12,029 nucleotides of DNA, from assembly GCA_017461825.1 (NCBI GenBank), contig JAFTXB010000158.1, positions 1 through 12,029 of the forward strand, written 5' to 3'. Each line of letters opens with the position of its first letter. Within the stretch, counting starts at the first letter, position 1. A program made the position numbers and the translations under genes. The notes beneath the pieces are model-generated. The model saw only the letters and a program-made list of their open reading frames with translations. It was not told the origin of the DNA and ran no database searches. Source of the DNA: Clostridia bacterium (GTDB lineage: Bacteria; Bacillota; Clostridia; Oscillospirales; CAG-272). Shown in pieces: positions 1 through 7,876 of this stretch.

Positions 1-258
1 GATAATGGCATTTGCCTCGGCATGCACCGAGCGGCAGAGCTCGTAGCGTTCTCCTCTCGGAATGTTCAATTTGTCACGCAGGCAGATACCGAGATCCGAG
101 CAGTTTTTTCTGCCGCGGGGGGCACCGTTGTAACCCGTTGAGATAATGGAATCGTTTTTAACAATGATTGCGCCGAATTTCTTGCGCAGACAGGTGCAAC
201 GCTCGGCAACCGTTTGCGCGATATCTAAATAATAGTTGTGTTTTGATACGCGATCCAT
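1..258 (-). CDS. dCMP deaminase family protein (3' part outside window)
   Basis: This is the first 86 codons of a cytidine/deoxycytidylate deaminase-family enzyme. The family is zinc-dependent and cytosolic, and dCMP deaminases make dUMP for thymidylate synthesis. The visible protein has the clostridial pattern GAIIVKNDSIISTGYNGAPRG (about residues 29-49) and the zinc/catalytic motif HAEANAI starting at H79, with E81 as the presumed proton shuttle. The second zinc motif (PCxxC) would lie beyond the window edge. Cysteines are frequent (C21, C23, C53, C59, C75), as in related proteins that carry an insertion before the HAE motif. The ATG at 258 is preceded by an AGGA ribosome binding site and a good sigma-A promoter at 318-346. 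Family assignment is firm; dCMP rather than another nucleotide substrate is inferred from resemblance. Confidence 0.88.
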   Translation of the reverse strand, partial: MDRVSKHNYYLDIAQTVAERCTCLRKKFGAIIVKNDSIISTGYNGAPRGRKNCSDLGICLRDKLNIPRGERYELCRSVHAEANAII

Positions 259-317
259 ACCGTTTTTCCTTTCTGTTATCTGTTGAGGGCATACCTCACC
301 AGTTTATACTCTTATTC

Positions 318-346
318 ATTATATAATATTTTTCTCATAAAATCAA
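318..346 (-). promoter_or_regulatory. Sigma-A promoter for the dCMP deaminase gene
   Basis: Read on the minus strand there is TTGATT (346-341), a 17-base spacer, and a consensus TATAAT (323-318). The -10 lies about 60 bases upstream of the ATG at 258, leaving a leader with a clear AGGA ribosome binding site. The surrounding 259-478 spacer is A+T rich. No equally good promoter for the plus-strand gene at 479 was found in it. Confidence 0.75.
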
Positions 347-478
347 TAGGGAAGAAAAAAATAAACTGTAAATTATACAGAAAAATGTTTTTTGTTTCGG
401 TTTGTCATTTTTATTTGCTTTCTTGCATAGGATATACAAAAAACGGGAATACCGAAAAAACGGAGGCAAGCTGTAAAA

Positions 479-1444
479 ATGGAACGAACGTACAAACCCG
501 AGGGAGGGCGGATCGCATCTGCCGAAAACAAGGAATATCTCGCCACGCCGCAGGGCTTGGAGCGCGCAATGAATGCAGGTGTTATTCTTGAAGGCGTGGT
601 AACGCTTTGTGATAGCAGACTGTGCTTGCATGTCGATCTCCCCTGCGCGGTTGGCGTGATACCGCCCGATGAGGCGGTTTATTGCCGTCAGGGAGAAACG
701 AGAAAGGACATTGCGCTGATCACAAGGGTGGGAAAGCCGGTGGCATTTTGTGTAAAATCGCTCGAAAGCCGAGGCGGAGTGCTAACGGCGGTGCTTTCGC
801 GTCGGATGGCGCAGGAGCGATGCATAAAGGAGTATCTTTCGAGACTTTGCGAAGGGGACATTGTACCCGCAAGGGTAACGCACATGGAGCCGTTTGGTGC
901 TTTTCTTGATGTCGGTTGCGGTGTTTCTTCTCTGCTTTCGGTGGATTGTATCTCGGTCTCGCGTATTTCGCACCCGCGTGACCGATTGTGTGTGGGACAA
1001 GAGCTTTCGGTCGTTGTCAAAAGCATTGAGCGCGATAGCGGAAGGATCTACGTGACATTGCGCGAGCTTTTGGGTACGTGGGAGGAAAACGCCGCATTCT
1101 TTGAGGCGGGGCAGACCGTAACGGGCATCATTCGAAGTGTGGAGAGCTATGGCATATTCGTGGAGTTGGCACCCAATTTAGCGGGGCTTGCCGAGGTCAG
1201 GGAATCCGACATTGAGCAGCTTCGCCGTCACGTGGGGCAAAATGCTGCCGTTTACATCAAGAGCATCGTGCCCGAGCGCATGAAGATCAAGCTGGTTTTG
1301 ATCGATCCCGCCTGCGGTACTCCAAGCATACGTCCGCTTCGCTATTACATAGATCCCGCGGAGATGCCACATCTTTCACATTGGATGTATTCTCCTGCGG
1401 GGGCGCGGAAGGTGGTTGAAACCGATTTTAAAGCGTGTGAATAA
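479..1444 (+). CDS. S1 domain RNA-binding protein (ribosomal protein S1-like)
   Basis: A 321-residue protein built from S1-type OB folds. The first (about 35-107) is degenerate. The second (126-195) starts GDIVPARVTHMEPFGAF and has the usual VGxELSVVVKSIE end. The third (210-275) contains GIIRSVESYGIFVEL. The C-terminal 45 residues match nothing I recognise. Ribosomal protein S1 homologues in Clostridia have a similar three- or four-domain layout and bind mRNA or rRNA in the cytoplasm; whether this one is ribosomal or a free RNA-binding regulator cannot be told from sequence. The ATG at 479 has a GGAGG at 462-466, a slightly long 12-base spacing. It is transcribed alone or with the downstream tRNA-editing gene, 78 bases further on, which also has its own promoter. 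No terminator is evident between them. Confidence 0.85.
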   Translation: MERTYKPEGGRIASAENKEYLATPQGLERAMNAGVILEGVVTLCDSRLCLHVDLPCAVGVIPPDEAVYCRQGETRKDIALITRVGKPVAFCVKSLESRGGVLTAVLSRRMAQERCIKEYLSRLCEGDIVPARVTHMEPFGAFLDVGCGVSSLLSVDCISVSRISHPRDRLCVGQELSVVVKSIERDSGRIYVTLRELLGTWEENAAFFEAGQTVTGIIRSVESYGIFVELAPNLAGLAEVRESDIEQLRRHVGQNAAVYIKSIVPERMKIKLVLIDPACGTPSIRPLRYYIDPAEMPHLSHWMYSPAGARKVVETDFKACE

Positions 1445-1461
1445 AAGTTTTTGAAATCCTC

Positions 1462-1490
1462 TTGCAAAAATGCCCGTTTTCCGTTATAAT
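1462..1490 (+). promoter_or_regulatory. Sigma-A promoter for the tRNA-editing / DNA-repair pair
   Basis: TTGCAA (1462-1467), a 17-base spacer and a perfect TATAAT (1485-1490). Transcription would start near 1497, leaving a short leader before the GGAGG at 1510-1514 and the ATG at 1523. The -10 sits between the two arms of the inverted repeat at 1471-1521. Confidence 0.8.
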
Positions 1491-1521
1491 GGTAGCAATG
1501 AAACCAAACGGAGGACGGGCA
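1471..1521 (+). promoter_or_regulatory. Inverted repeat that pairs over the ribosome binding site
   Basis: The arm at 1471-1485 (TGCCCGTTTTCCGTT) can pair over all 15 positions, two as G-U, with 1507-1521 (AACGGAGGACGGGCA). The loop is 21 bases. The right arm contains the GGAGG ribosome binding site of the gene at 1523. The left arm lies upstream of the predicted transcription start, so only transcripts reading through from the S1 gene could form this hairpin. The pairing is seen directly; any regulatory role is inference. Confidence 0.5.
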
Positions 1522-1522
1522 G

Positions 1523-2074
1523 ATGATTTTGGAACAGGGAAGACCGCAAACTACAGAGGGGCGCGAGGCGCGCGAGGTGCGCACCTATGACTTTTTGGAT
1601 ACGCTGGGGATCGAGTACGGGCGGATCGATCACGCGTCTGCCGAGACGATGGAGGTGTGTGCCGAGATCGACAAAATACTGGAGGCACAGATCTGCAAAA
1701 ATCTCTTTCTTTGCAACCGTCAATGCACGGTGTTCTATCTCCTCATGATGCCGGGGGACAAGCCCTTTCGCACAAAGGAGCTCTCGGCGCAGATCAATTC
1801 GGCGCGGCTGTCGTTTGCAAGCCCCGAAAAAATGGAGGAATACCTCGATATCCACCCCGGGGCGGTGAGCGTGATGGGGCTGATGAACGACCGCGACAAC
1901 AACGTGCAGCTTTTGATCGACGAGGACGTTTTGAAAAGCGAGTGGCTGGGCTGTCACCCATGTGTCAACACCTCGAGCCTGCGCCTCTGTGTAAAGGACG
2001 TGCTGGAGCGTTTCCTGCCCGCCGTGCATCACGATTATCGCACGGTGCATCTTGACGGAGGCGAGGGGGCGTGA
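1523..2074 (+). CDS. Prolyl-tRNA deacylase / YbaK-ProX family editing protein
   Basis: A 183-residue YbaK/aaRS-associated domain protein, close to the free-standing PrdX/ProXp-ala type of Clostridia. Such proteins hydrolyse mischarged tRNA, typically Ala-tRNA(Pro), in the cytosol. Visible hallmarks are the conserved lysine in ICKNLFLCN (K59), MMPGDKPFRTKEL (75-87), ARLSFASPEKMEEYL (94-108), the GAVSVMGLMND strand (113-123) and the GCHPCVNTSS signature (143-152) at the substrate pocket. The length fits the family. The ATG at 1523 has a GGAGG eight bases upstream. The stop overlaps the start of the next gene as GTGA, so translation of the two is probably coupled. Family is near certain; the exact amino acid edited is inferred. 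Confidence 0.9.
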   Translation: MILEQGRPQTTEGREAREVRTYDFLDTLGIEYGRIDHASAETMEVCAEIDKILEAQICKNLFLCNRQCTVFYLLMMPGDKPFRTKELSAQINSARLSFASPEKMEEYLDIHPGAVSVMGLMNDRDNNVQLLIDEDVLKSEWLGCHPCVNTSSLRLCVKDVLERFLPAVHHDYRTVHLDGGEGA

Positions 2075-2547
2075 CTGAGGTGCATTTGATACCGCCCGTG
2101 TTTGATGAAAACAGCCGCGTTTTGATCCTCGGGAGCTTTCCGTCGGTAAAATCGCGCGAGATGGGGTTCTTTTACGGGCATCCGCAAAACCGATTCTGGA
2201 CGACGCTCGCGCACGTGCTGGGAGCGGAAAAACCGCACACGGTGGACGAAAAACGCGCCTTTTTGCTCTCACACGGCATCGCGCTGTGGGACGTGATCGC
2301 CTCATGCGAGATCACGGGCTCGTCGGATGCGTCGATCAAAAACGCGGTGGCAAACGATCTGTCGGTGATCCTGAAAAACGCCCCCGTCAAGCGGATTTTC
2401 ACCAACGGCGCGACGGCGCACAAGCTCTATTGCCGCTATCTATTGCCCCAAACGGGGATCGAGGCAACGCAATTGCCGTCCACCAGCCCGGCAAACGCCG
2501 CGTGGGGGCAGGCAAGGCTTGATGCGGCGTGGGGAATGATTTTATAG
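2071..2547 (+). CDS. DNA-deoxyinosine (hypoxanthine-DNA) glycosylase, UDG family 6
   Basis: A 158-residue member of the uracil-DNA glycosylase superfamily, matching the family 6 hypoxanthine-DNA glycosylases. These remove deaminated adenine (hypoxanthine) from DNA to start base excision repair. Motif 1 is LGSFPSVKSREMGFFYGHPQNRFW-like (about residues 20-43), with N40 placed where family 6 has its catalytic asparagine. The late motif LPSTSPAN (about 136-143) is the usual second active-site loop. Translation starts at a GTG (2071) that overlaps the upstream TGA, with GGAGG at 2057-2061, which fixes the start. The C-terminus WGMIL is short and the gene ends just before a strong terminator. It forms a two-gene operon with the tRNA-editing gene; both are quality-control enzymes, though that pairing may be fortuitous. 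Confidence 0.88.
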   Translation: MTEVHLIPPVFDENSRVLILGSFPSVKSREMGFFYGHPQNRFWTTLAHVLGAEKPHTVDEKRAFLLSHGIALWDVIASCEITGSSDASIKNAVANDLSVILKNAPVKRIFTNGATAHKLYCRYLLPQTGIEATQLPSTSPANAAWGQARLDAAWGMIL

Positions 2548-2548
2548 T

Positions 2549-2599
2549 AAAAAGCAAGGATGAGCTTTCATTTTGGTGGGAACTCATCCTTGCTTTTTT
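2549..2599 (+). terminator. Rho-independent terminator after the glycosylase gene
   Basis: A perfect 16-base inverted repeat, AAAAAGCAAGGATGAG at 2549-2564 and its complement at 2583-2598, with an 18-base loop. The right arm ends in a run of six T. It begins one base after the stop codon. The A-run on the left could make it weakly bidirectional. The following 200 bases (2600-2797) show no supported gene or promoter. Confidence 0.85.
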
Positions 2600-2797
2600 G
2601 GGAAATGGTTTGTTCAAGCTTCGTTTTCAGTGTGTTCATGAGTTATGGGGAGCAGGGTTAAGATTTATATAAAAATTGTTAATGATTTGGTTATAATTAG
2701 CCGAGGTTAGCAATATCGGGTATGGTTTTGCCGCTTTTTTCGGACGAAAAGTGCCTGCCCTTATTACAAACTGTGTTATCTTTGTGTAGCTCGGCGG

Positions 2798-3976
2798 TTA
2801 GGTAATCGCCTCCTTTTTTACCCAAACGGCGGGGCGGAGGGCATCGCAGTTGCGGTCGCTTTTGGCGTGTCCTTGCACGTAGTCTTGGCGAGGAGCACAT
2901 CCGCCGTTCGCGCAGAGATAGGCGTCATCTCCAAACGTTTTTGATCTGTCTCGGATCGACCATTCATACGAAATGGCGCCGTCCGCTCCCTTTTCATAGC
3001 CAAACAGGAGCTTTCCGTAATAGGAGGCTTGCGGATTGTCTCGATAGGTGCCGCGCTCCTTGGCGTATGCGGTCAGGTGTCCCTGCGCGTCACGAAAGTT
3101 GTGGATCAGTCGGTTTGCCTCCTCACCGCTGAGCAAAAAAACGCGGTCGGTGCAACCGTAATCGGGAAGTGTATATTCTTTGATCTGCTCCTGCTCGGCT
3201 TTTGTAAAGGTGCTTTGCAGGAACCTGCCGTTGAGATACGCGCGGGTGGCAGAGGTTTCCCAATCGTTTTTCGTCTGACTTTCGAGGGGGCAGGCATCGA
3301 TGATAAATTTTGAAAGCAGGAGATAGGCTCCGTCGCGCTCGTCAATGACGATCCATTCCAGCGGTTCGTCATGGGTGTTGGGATCATTGTCCTGCTCGTG
3401 TCTGCCGAATGTAACGGTCAAGCCGTAGGGGCAGTCTGTCCAGATGGCGGTGAGGGTGCAGTCCCCCGCATACGACCATACGCCGTGGCTTTCCACTATG
3501 CTGTGCGGCTTGCGCGACCAGCCCGCAAAAAAGCAGCCCTCACGCGTTGGGGTGGGGAGGGTGTATGCTTGGTCCACGAACACTGTCAGCGCTTTTTTGC
3601 CGCAGGTGCCGCCGTTTGGGTCGAGCGTGAGCGTGTAGGGAATGGGGGTGAGGCGGGCGGTGAGGGTGAGATCGGCATCGGCTTCGTCGCGCGCAAAATC
3701 CCATTGACGCTGGGTGCCGTCCTGCGAATAAAACCACCCCTCAAAGCGATACCCCTCCTTTTCGGGCGGGGTGGGCTCCTCCAAAAGTCCTACCGTAACG
3801 GCTTTTTTGCGTGTGAAGCCGTCTTGCACGTAGGTAACGGTGATCTGTCTGCTGTTTTGAAAGGTTTCGGGCTTTCGGCATTGCTGTATTCCGATGACGG
3901 CGCAAAGCAACAGCAGGATGCCGAAGGTGAGGAGTACGGGGGTGTACTGACGGTTGGATGAATAGGTGCTTTTCAT
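2798..3976 (-). CDS. Membrane-anchored protein with InlB-type repeats and DUF6273-like domain
   Basis: A 392-residue exported protein. Residues about 12-30 form one hydrophobic segment (LLTFGILLLLCAVIGI) that probably acts as an uncleaved signal anchor; there is no good lipobox. Two InlB/Listeria-Bacteroides-type beta repeats follow (about 43-110 and 113-180), each with the typical EGYRFEGWFY or EGCFFAGWS core and a TLTA(R/I) end. The C-terminal part (about 187-386) fits a DUF6273-type domain: PLEWIVID, AYLLLSKFIIDACP, W239-E-T-S, a TDRVFLLSGEEA strand, and a final LRPAVWV. This domain is of unknown function and common in Clostridia, often cell-surface. The start has GGAGG six bases upstream. 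Transcribed alone; no promoter stands out and no clear terminator follows. Function is unknown beyond surface exposure. Confidence 0.78.
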   Translation of the reverse strand: MKSTYSSNRQYTPVLLTFGILLLLCAVIGIQQCRKPETFQNSRQITVTYVQDGFTRKKAVTVGLLEEPTPPEKEGYRFEGWFYSQDGTQRQWDFARDEADADLTLTARLTPIPYTLTLDPNGGTCGKKALTVFVDQAYTLPTPTREGCFFAGWSRKPHSIVESHGVWSYAGDCTLTAIWTDCPYGLTVTFGRHEQDNDPNTHDEPLEWIVIDERDGAYLLLSKFIIDACPLESQTKNDWETSATRAYLNGRFLQSTFTKAEQEQIKEYTLPDYGCTDRVFLLSGEEANRLIHNFRDAQGHLTAYAKERGTYRDNPQASYYGKLLFGYEKGADGAISYEWSIRDRSKTFGDDAYLCANGGCAPRQDYVQGHAKSDRNCDALRPAVWVKKEAIT

Positions 3977-4050
3977 AGGGTGCCTCCGTTTCGGTGAGGT
4001 TCTTTATCATATACAACCGTTTTGGAGGGGCGTTTCGGACAAAAAAGACG

Positions 4051-4080
4051 AAAAAAAGAGCCACTTTTGTCTGGCGGCTC
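4051..4080 (-). terminator. Rho-independent terminator of the acyltransferase gene
   Basis: On the minus strand GAGCCGC (4080-4074) pairs with GTGGCTC (4064-4058), one position as G-U, closing a nine-base loop. It is followed by seven T (4057-4051). It lies 13 bases past the stop of the gene ending at 4093 and separates it from the downstream gene that starts at 3976. Confidence 0.75.
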
Positions 4081-4092
4081 CCTTTTTCGGTT

Positions 4093-5364
4093 TTATTCCT
4101 TTCGTTTCCTCGCGGTGTGGATCTTATAAAGCTCCTCGGCGGCGAGACGGGCCTTGGTGACGCTGACGTCGGTCTTGGGGAAGCAATAATAAAGTGCCTC
4201 GCGGTTGCCGATGCCGATCACGTCGCCGATCTCGTACCAAAAATAGTCGCTGTTGAGCCCGTACGAGGCGAGCGGCTTTTGCTCGTAGCGGAGCGCTCCG
4301 TTACAGCCCGTCAGCACAAATCCGTTCTCGTCGTGGGTAAGCTGCCCCTCACCGACCGTATAAAGCGCCTTGTAGTCGATGATCATGCCAATGTCAACAG
4401 GGGTGTCGAGGCGGTAGGTGCCGCTCTCCAGTTCCTCTCGGACGCAGGCGCGCTCCCACGCGTACCAATCGGGGATATGGGGGAATCGCGTCTCCCCGTC
4501 ATCTGCCTCCAAGCGTCCAAAAACGCTTAACGTGTGGCGTTTTCCGCAGGCGTGGCAGACGAGCTCGGTGCCCTTGCCCTCCATTTTGCCCTCGGTGCCG
4601 CAGTCGGCGCATTTGTAGAGGATGCGCTCCAGCCCCGTTGCGCGGAAGGGCTCGTCGATCTCGACCTTGTTTTCATACTGCCATGCGAAATTGTCAAAGG
4701 TGAATTCGTTTTTCAGCATTTTGTCAAGCTCGGGAACGCTTTTTTGCTCGATCTCATCGGGGGTGAGCAGCAGCTTGACCTCGGCGCTGACCTTGACGCG
4801 GCGCAGGCGCAGACCGTTGTAGAGCGGATCGCGCGCAAACGCGCCGTGGGTTATGACCGTGACGACGGGCACCTTCAGCATTTTGAGCAGTCCCCCCAGC
4901 TTTTCGGGGAGCGCCGTGGCGCATCCGTCAAAGGTGTAGCCCGCCTCGGGGTACATCAGCACACTCACCTTTTTTTCATGCAGGGCGTGCTTGAGGTCGC
5001 GGATGAGGGTGAGATCGGTGACGTATTTTTGGGTTGGGATACAGCCCACGCGGCGCATCAGCCATTCCTTGCCAACCAGAGTGTCGGCGGTGCAGACCAC
5101 CGAGAAGCGGCGCGGATAGAAGATGCGAAAGGCGATTTTGAGGTCGATGAAGCTGGAATGGTTCATCAGGATCAGGCAGGGCTCCTTTGGGAGCTCTTTT
5201 TTGATCGCCTTGTTGAAGGTGAAGCGTGTAGCGATCATATCGGGGATCGACAGCACACGGATCAGCGTTTGCAAAATCCGCCATGGGCGCATCGGCTTTT
5301 TGTGCTCGGGGCGCGGCAGAGCCATCACTTGTTCAAAGGTCTTGCTTCGGGTCTTGATTTTCAT
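4093..5364 (-). CDS. PlsC-like lysophospholipid acyltransferase with C-terminal zinc ribbon
   Basis: A 423-residue protein. The N-terminal half is a 1-acylglycerol-3-phosphate acyltransferase (PlsC/LPLAT) domain that would transfer acyl chains to lysophospholipid at the inner membrane face. It has the catalytic H(x4)D in NHSSFID (H69, D74), VGCIPTQK (107-113), and YPEAGYTFDG (138-147) in place of the usual FPEGxR. A C-terminal half of about 180 residues is unusual for the family. It opens with a four-cysteine zinc ribbon (C252, C255, C270, C273) followed by a W/Y-rich region of unknown role (about 290-400). No strong transmembrane segment is evident. The ATG at 5364 has a GAGG six bases upstream. 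A 93-base gap without a terminator separates it from the lipoprotein gene, so co-transcription is possible. Acyltransferase family is firm; the acceptor is not known. Confidence 0.85.
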   Translation of the reverse strand: MKIKTRSKTFEQVMALPRPEHKKPMRPWRILQTLIRVLSIPDMIATRFTFNKAIKKELPKEPCLILMNHSSFIDLKIAFRIFYPRRFSVVCTADTLVGKEWLMRRVGCIPTQKYVTDLTLIRDLKHALHEKKVSVLMYPEAGYTFDGCATALPEKLGGLLKMLKVPVVTVITHGAFARDPLYNGLRLRRVKVSAEVKLLLTPDEIEQKSVPELDKMLKNEFTFDNFAWQYENKVEIDEPFRATGLERILYKCADCGTEGKMEGKGTELVCHACGKRHTLSVFGRLEADDGETRFPHIPDWYAWERACVREELESGTYRLDTPVDIGMIIDYKALYTVGEGQLTHDENGFVLTGCNGALRYEQKPLASYGLNSDYFWYEIGDVIGIGNREALYYCFPKTDVSVTKARLAAEELYKIHTARKRKE

Positions 5365-5457
5365 ATTCTACCTCGTTTTTTATATTCGCGGGGCCGTCGT
5401 GTTTAGGATGCCACGGCAAGGGAGATTTGAACCGTCCGAGTTCTTTTTTTTAGGGTT

Positions 5458-7845
5458 TCAGTTGTCGGGAAACAGCTTTTGATACAGCTCCTCTACGGGG
5501 GTGTCGGCAAAATCGGCTACGTCTGCCGCGCCAAAGGTCAGGAGCATATCGCAGATGGGTGCGGCATTGGCAACCGATTGCCAAGGCAGCCATACGCCCA
5601 TTACTCCGTCAGGGTCGGTGGCGGACCAGAAGTTAAAATCGGTAATGGTGGTTGCTTCGGGTATCAAGCTCTTGTAGGGGTAGCGCAATGCGCCGTCCCA
5701 GTCCATGAGAGACTTGCTGTTTTGCTGCATGAATTCGGCTTGGTAGAAATAAATGGGATCACCGGTAATGATATACAGGCGGAACAGATGATAGTAGATC
5801 ACTGCCGCAAAATTATCAATGCCGTTCATCTCTGCCGTGATAAAGCTGCTGCCGTCATTGTAGCCTGCCTTGACACCGAGCGCCGCTTTCAGCGAGCTGA
5901 GGTTGCCGGCAGGAAAGCTGAAGCCCTGCACCATGGACATGGTAAAAGCGGTTGCTTGCTTGAGCGGAGCGATCCACTTTTCATCCTGCGTGAGCATATA
6001 CATTGCATCGTAGCAATACATTGCAAAAACACCGGCTTCTTTATCCACTACGTTGGCGTTGTCGCAGGTTCCGCCGATGTAATAGCCGCGGCTGTACTGA
6101 TTGGCGTAAACGTATTCACCCGCCCGAAGCGCGGCGTTCTTATATTCCTCTTTTCCCATCTGCTTGTACATTTCAGCCAGGAATCGAACCGCCATTGCGG
6201 TATTCTCCTTGCTGGAGGATTGGCAAATGTTTCCCTCGGGCTCGGGGAGTCCGTCGTCGCCCGCTTTGTACATTCCACCGCTCCAGTTGTAGCAACGGTA
6301 AAAGCTGCCGTCGTCATTTTGTGCCTTGACAAGAAAATCCGCAAACGAGAGCAGGGCGGTCTCCCAAGAGCCGCATTCAATGCCGTTTGCTTTTGCAAGG
6401 GCATATGCGTCGAGATAGCCTTCCATCGTATCGATCGCCATGCGCAAAAATGTGGGATAAGAGTTAAAAACGTTGTAGTCGCCATTGTACCAGATCTTTG
6501 GAACGCCTGAGGGATTCATCATTCCCGCATCGATCCAGAAGTTCAAAATATTCAAGCCGTTTTGCAGGCTTGTTTCGTCCTTTGCCTTGACACCGTAAAA
6601 GAGCATTTGATATGCGGCGGGGATCTGCTGTCCCACAAAGCCCGATTGATAAGACTTGGGGCCGATCTTTCCGTTTTCAATGGTAACTCTCCACGGGAGT
6701 CCGTAGGAGATATCGCCGTTGCCTTTATCGGTGGAGAGCATAAAGGATTTGTAATCCTCGCAGATCACCTCGAGCACCTTGTCGATGTCGGTGTCAACGA
6801 TTCGCTGATTTTGCAACAGAAAATGACTGTTATACACCGACACCATCATGTCATTGTAGTCGGCGCATTGATTTCCCGTGAGGCTCAGATCAAATACGAT
6901 CTGCTTTTGGGAGAATATTGTGAAATATTTGGTTGGAAGCATGGTGGAGGGATAATCTACACGCATACCCGGCTGATTTGCGTCTCCAACCTTTTCGGAA
7001 ATTTCAAAGGATGCTGTGAAATTTTTATTGGAATTGATAATAGGCTGATATCTTGCCAGCGACAGCGCAAAGCCGTTGTCTGTCATCATCGAAACCATAG
7101 GAAGCCCCAGCTCGGTCTCGGCAAAGGTGCCAAAGCGACCGACAACATCAAGTTTGTTATATACCGTGTGAGGGACAAAATAGTTGATGTTTTCGGCAGG
7201 GGTATTGACATTGAAGAGATAAGAGGTGGAATATCCGATATCTCCCGTACCCCATTTTTTAACCAATACCGTTCGTCTGAGATTGATGGCACTTTCGGGC
7301 AATTCGTCGGGATAGTAATATCTGTCCTCTACAACAAATTCACTTCCGAAGGAGTTGGTGACCGTTCCTTGGGCGAGGCATCCGTAATCGGTAACGGTAA
7401 CGGATTGGTATTCGGCTTTCAGCTCTTGACTTTGGGAATTGGAATAAACCGTTAAAATGATCGGTTTGGCGGAATAATATTCGGACTGCCCCGAGCTTGC
7501 CGACAGCGAATAATATCCGTTTTGGTTGACAAACCGCAGCGTAAATTTCTTTGATTGCATTGTAACCGAGGTGCTGTCTTGGGAGACCGCGTTTTGAGGG
7601 GCTTTGGGGAGCTCTTCCTCATTGGTCTGATTGGAGGGATTTGCCAAATAGCCTAAACGGCGTGCTTCTCTCTCGCTCAGTGGGAGCCCGCCCGGAGCTG
7701 TCGGTTCGGATGGGTCATTTGTCTGTTGGGTTTCATTTGTGGTGGTTTGACCGGGGTCACTCGGTTTGGTAGAGCAACCTGCAACAGTAATCAGGACTGC
7801 AAAGCATAGAAGAAGCGCGAGTGAGGATAACGGTTTCTTTTTCAT
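5458..7845 (-). CDS. Large lipoprotein with predicted alpha-toroid (glycosidase-like) domain
   Basis: A 795-residue secreted lipoprotein. MKKKPLSS plus a hydrophobic stretch leads to the lipobox VAGC with acylated C24, then a T/P/E-rich linker to about residue 58. Residues about 98-345 are strand-rich (beta-sandwich-like). Residues about 350-720 have many aromatic and helical repeats (EGYLDAYALAKANGIE, FLAEMYKQMGKEEYKNAAL, YCYDAMYMLTQDEKW) typical of (alpha/alpha) toroid glycosidases or lyases, with several W, D and E in loops. I cannot name a glycoside hydrolase family or catalytic residues, so enzymatic activity is inference; a carbohydrate-binding or processing role at the cell surface fits best. 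The ATG at 7845 has a GGAGG eight bases upstream. An upstream in-frame start at 7923 is rejected because the promoter (7877-7905) lies within that stretch. Confidence 0.72.
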   Translation of the reverse strand: MKKKPLSSLALLLCFAVLITVAGCSTKPSDPGQTTTNETQQTNDPSEPTAPGGLPLSEREARRLGYLANPSNQTNEEELPKAPQNAVSQDSTSVTMQSKKFTLRFVNQNGYYSLSASSGQSEYYSAKPIILTVYSNSQSQELKAEYQSVTVTDYGCLAQGTVTNSFGSEFVVEDRYYYPDELPESAINLRRTVLVKKWGTGDIGYSTSYLFNVNTPAENINYFVPHTVYNKLDVVGRFGTFAETELGLPMVSMMTDNGFALSLARYQPIINSNKNFTASFEISEKVGDANQPGMRVDYPSTMLPTKYFTIFSQKQIVFDLSLTGNQCADYNDMMVSVYNSHFLLQNQRIVDTDIDKVLEVICEDYKSFMLSTDKGNGDISYGLPWRVTIENGKIGPKSYQSGFVGQQIPAAYQMLFYGVKAKDETSLQNGLNILNFWIDAGMMNPSGVPKIWYNGDYNVFNSYPTFLRMAIDTMEGYLDAYALAKANGIECGSWETALLSFADFLVKAQNDDGSFYRCYNWSGGMYKAGDDGLPEPEGNICQSSSKENTAMAVRFLAEMYKQMGKEEYKNAALRAGEYVYANQYSRGYYIGGTCDNANVVDKEAGVFAMYCYDAMYMLTQDEKWIAPLKQATAFTMSMVQGFSFPAGNLSSLKAALGVKAGYNDGSSFITAEMNGIDNFAAVIYYHLFRLYIITGDPIYFYQAEFMQQNSKSLMDWDGALRYPYKSLIPEATTITDFNFWSATDPDGVMGVWLPWQSVANAAPICDMLLTFGAADVADFADTPVEELYQKLFPDN

Positions 7846-7876
7846 AAGCGAGCCTCCGAGATTTGTGTTTTTTTTC

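Noticed and set aside
1484..2305. 273-codon minus-strand open frame
   Set aside because: It opposes the well supported tRNA-editing and glycosylase genes; composition is typical of an antisense frame of G+C-rich coding DNA.
5423..5434. T-loop-like sequence GATTTGAACC suggesting the 3' end of a minus-strand tRNA
   Set aside because: The flanking bases do not form a T-stem, no acceptor stem, CCA or anticodon arm can be built around it, and only 93 bases separate the two genes.
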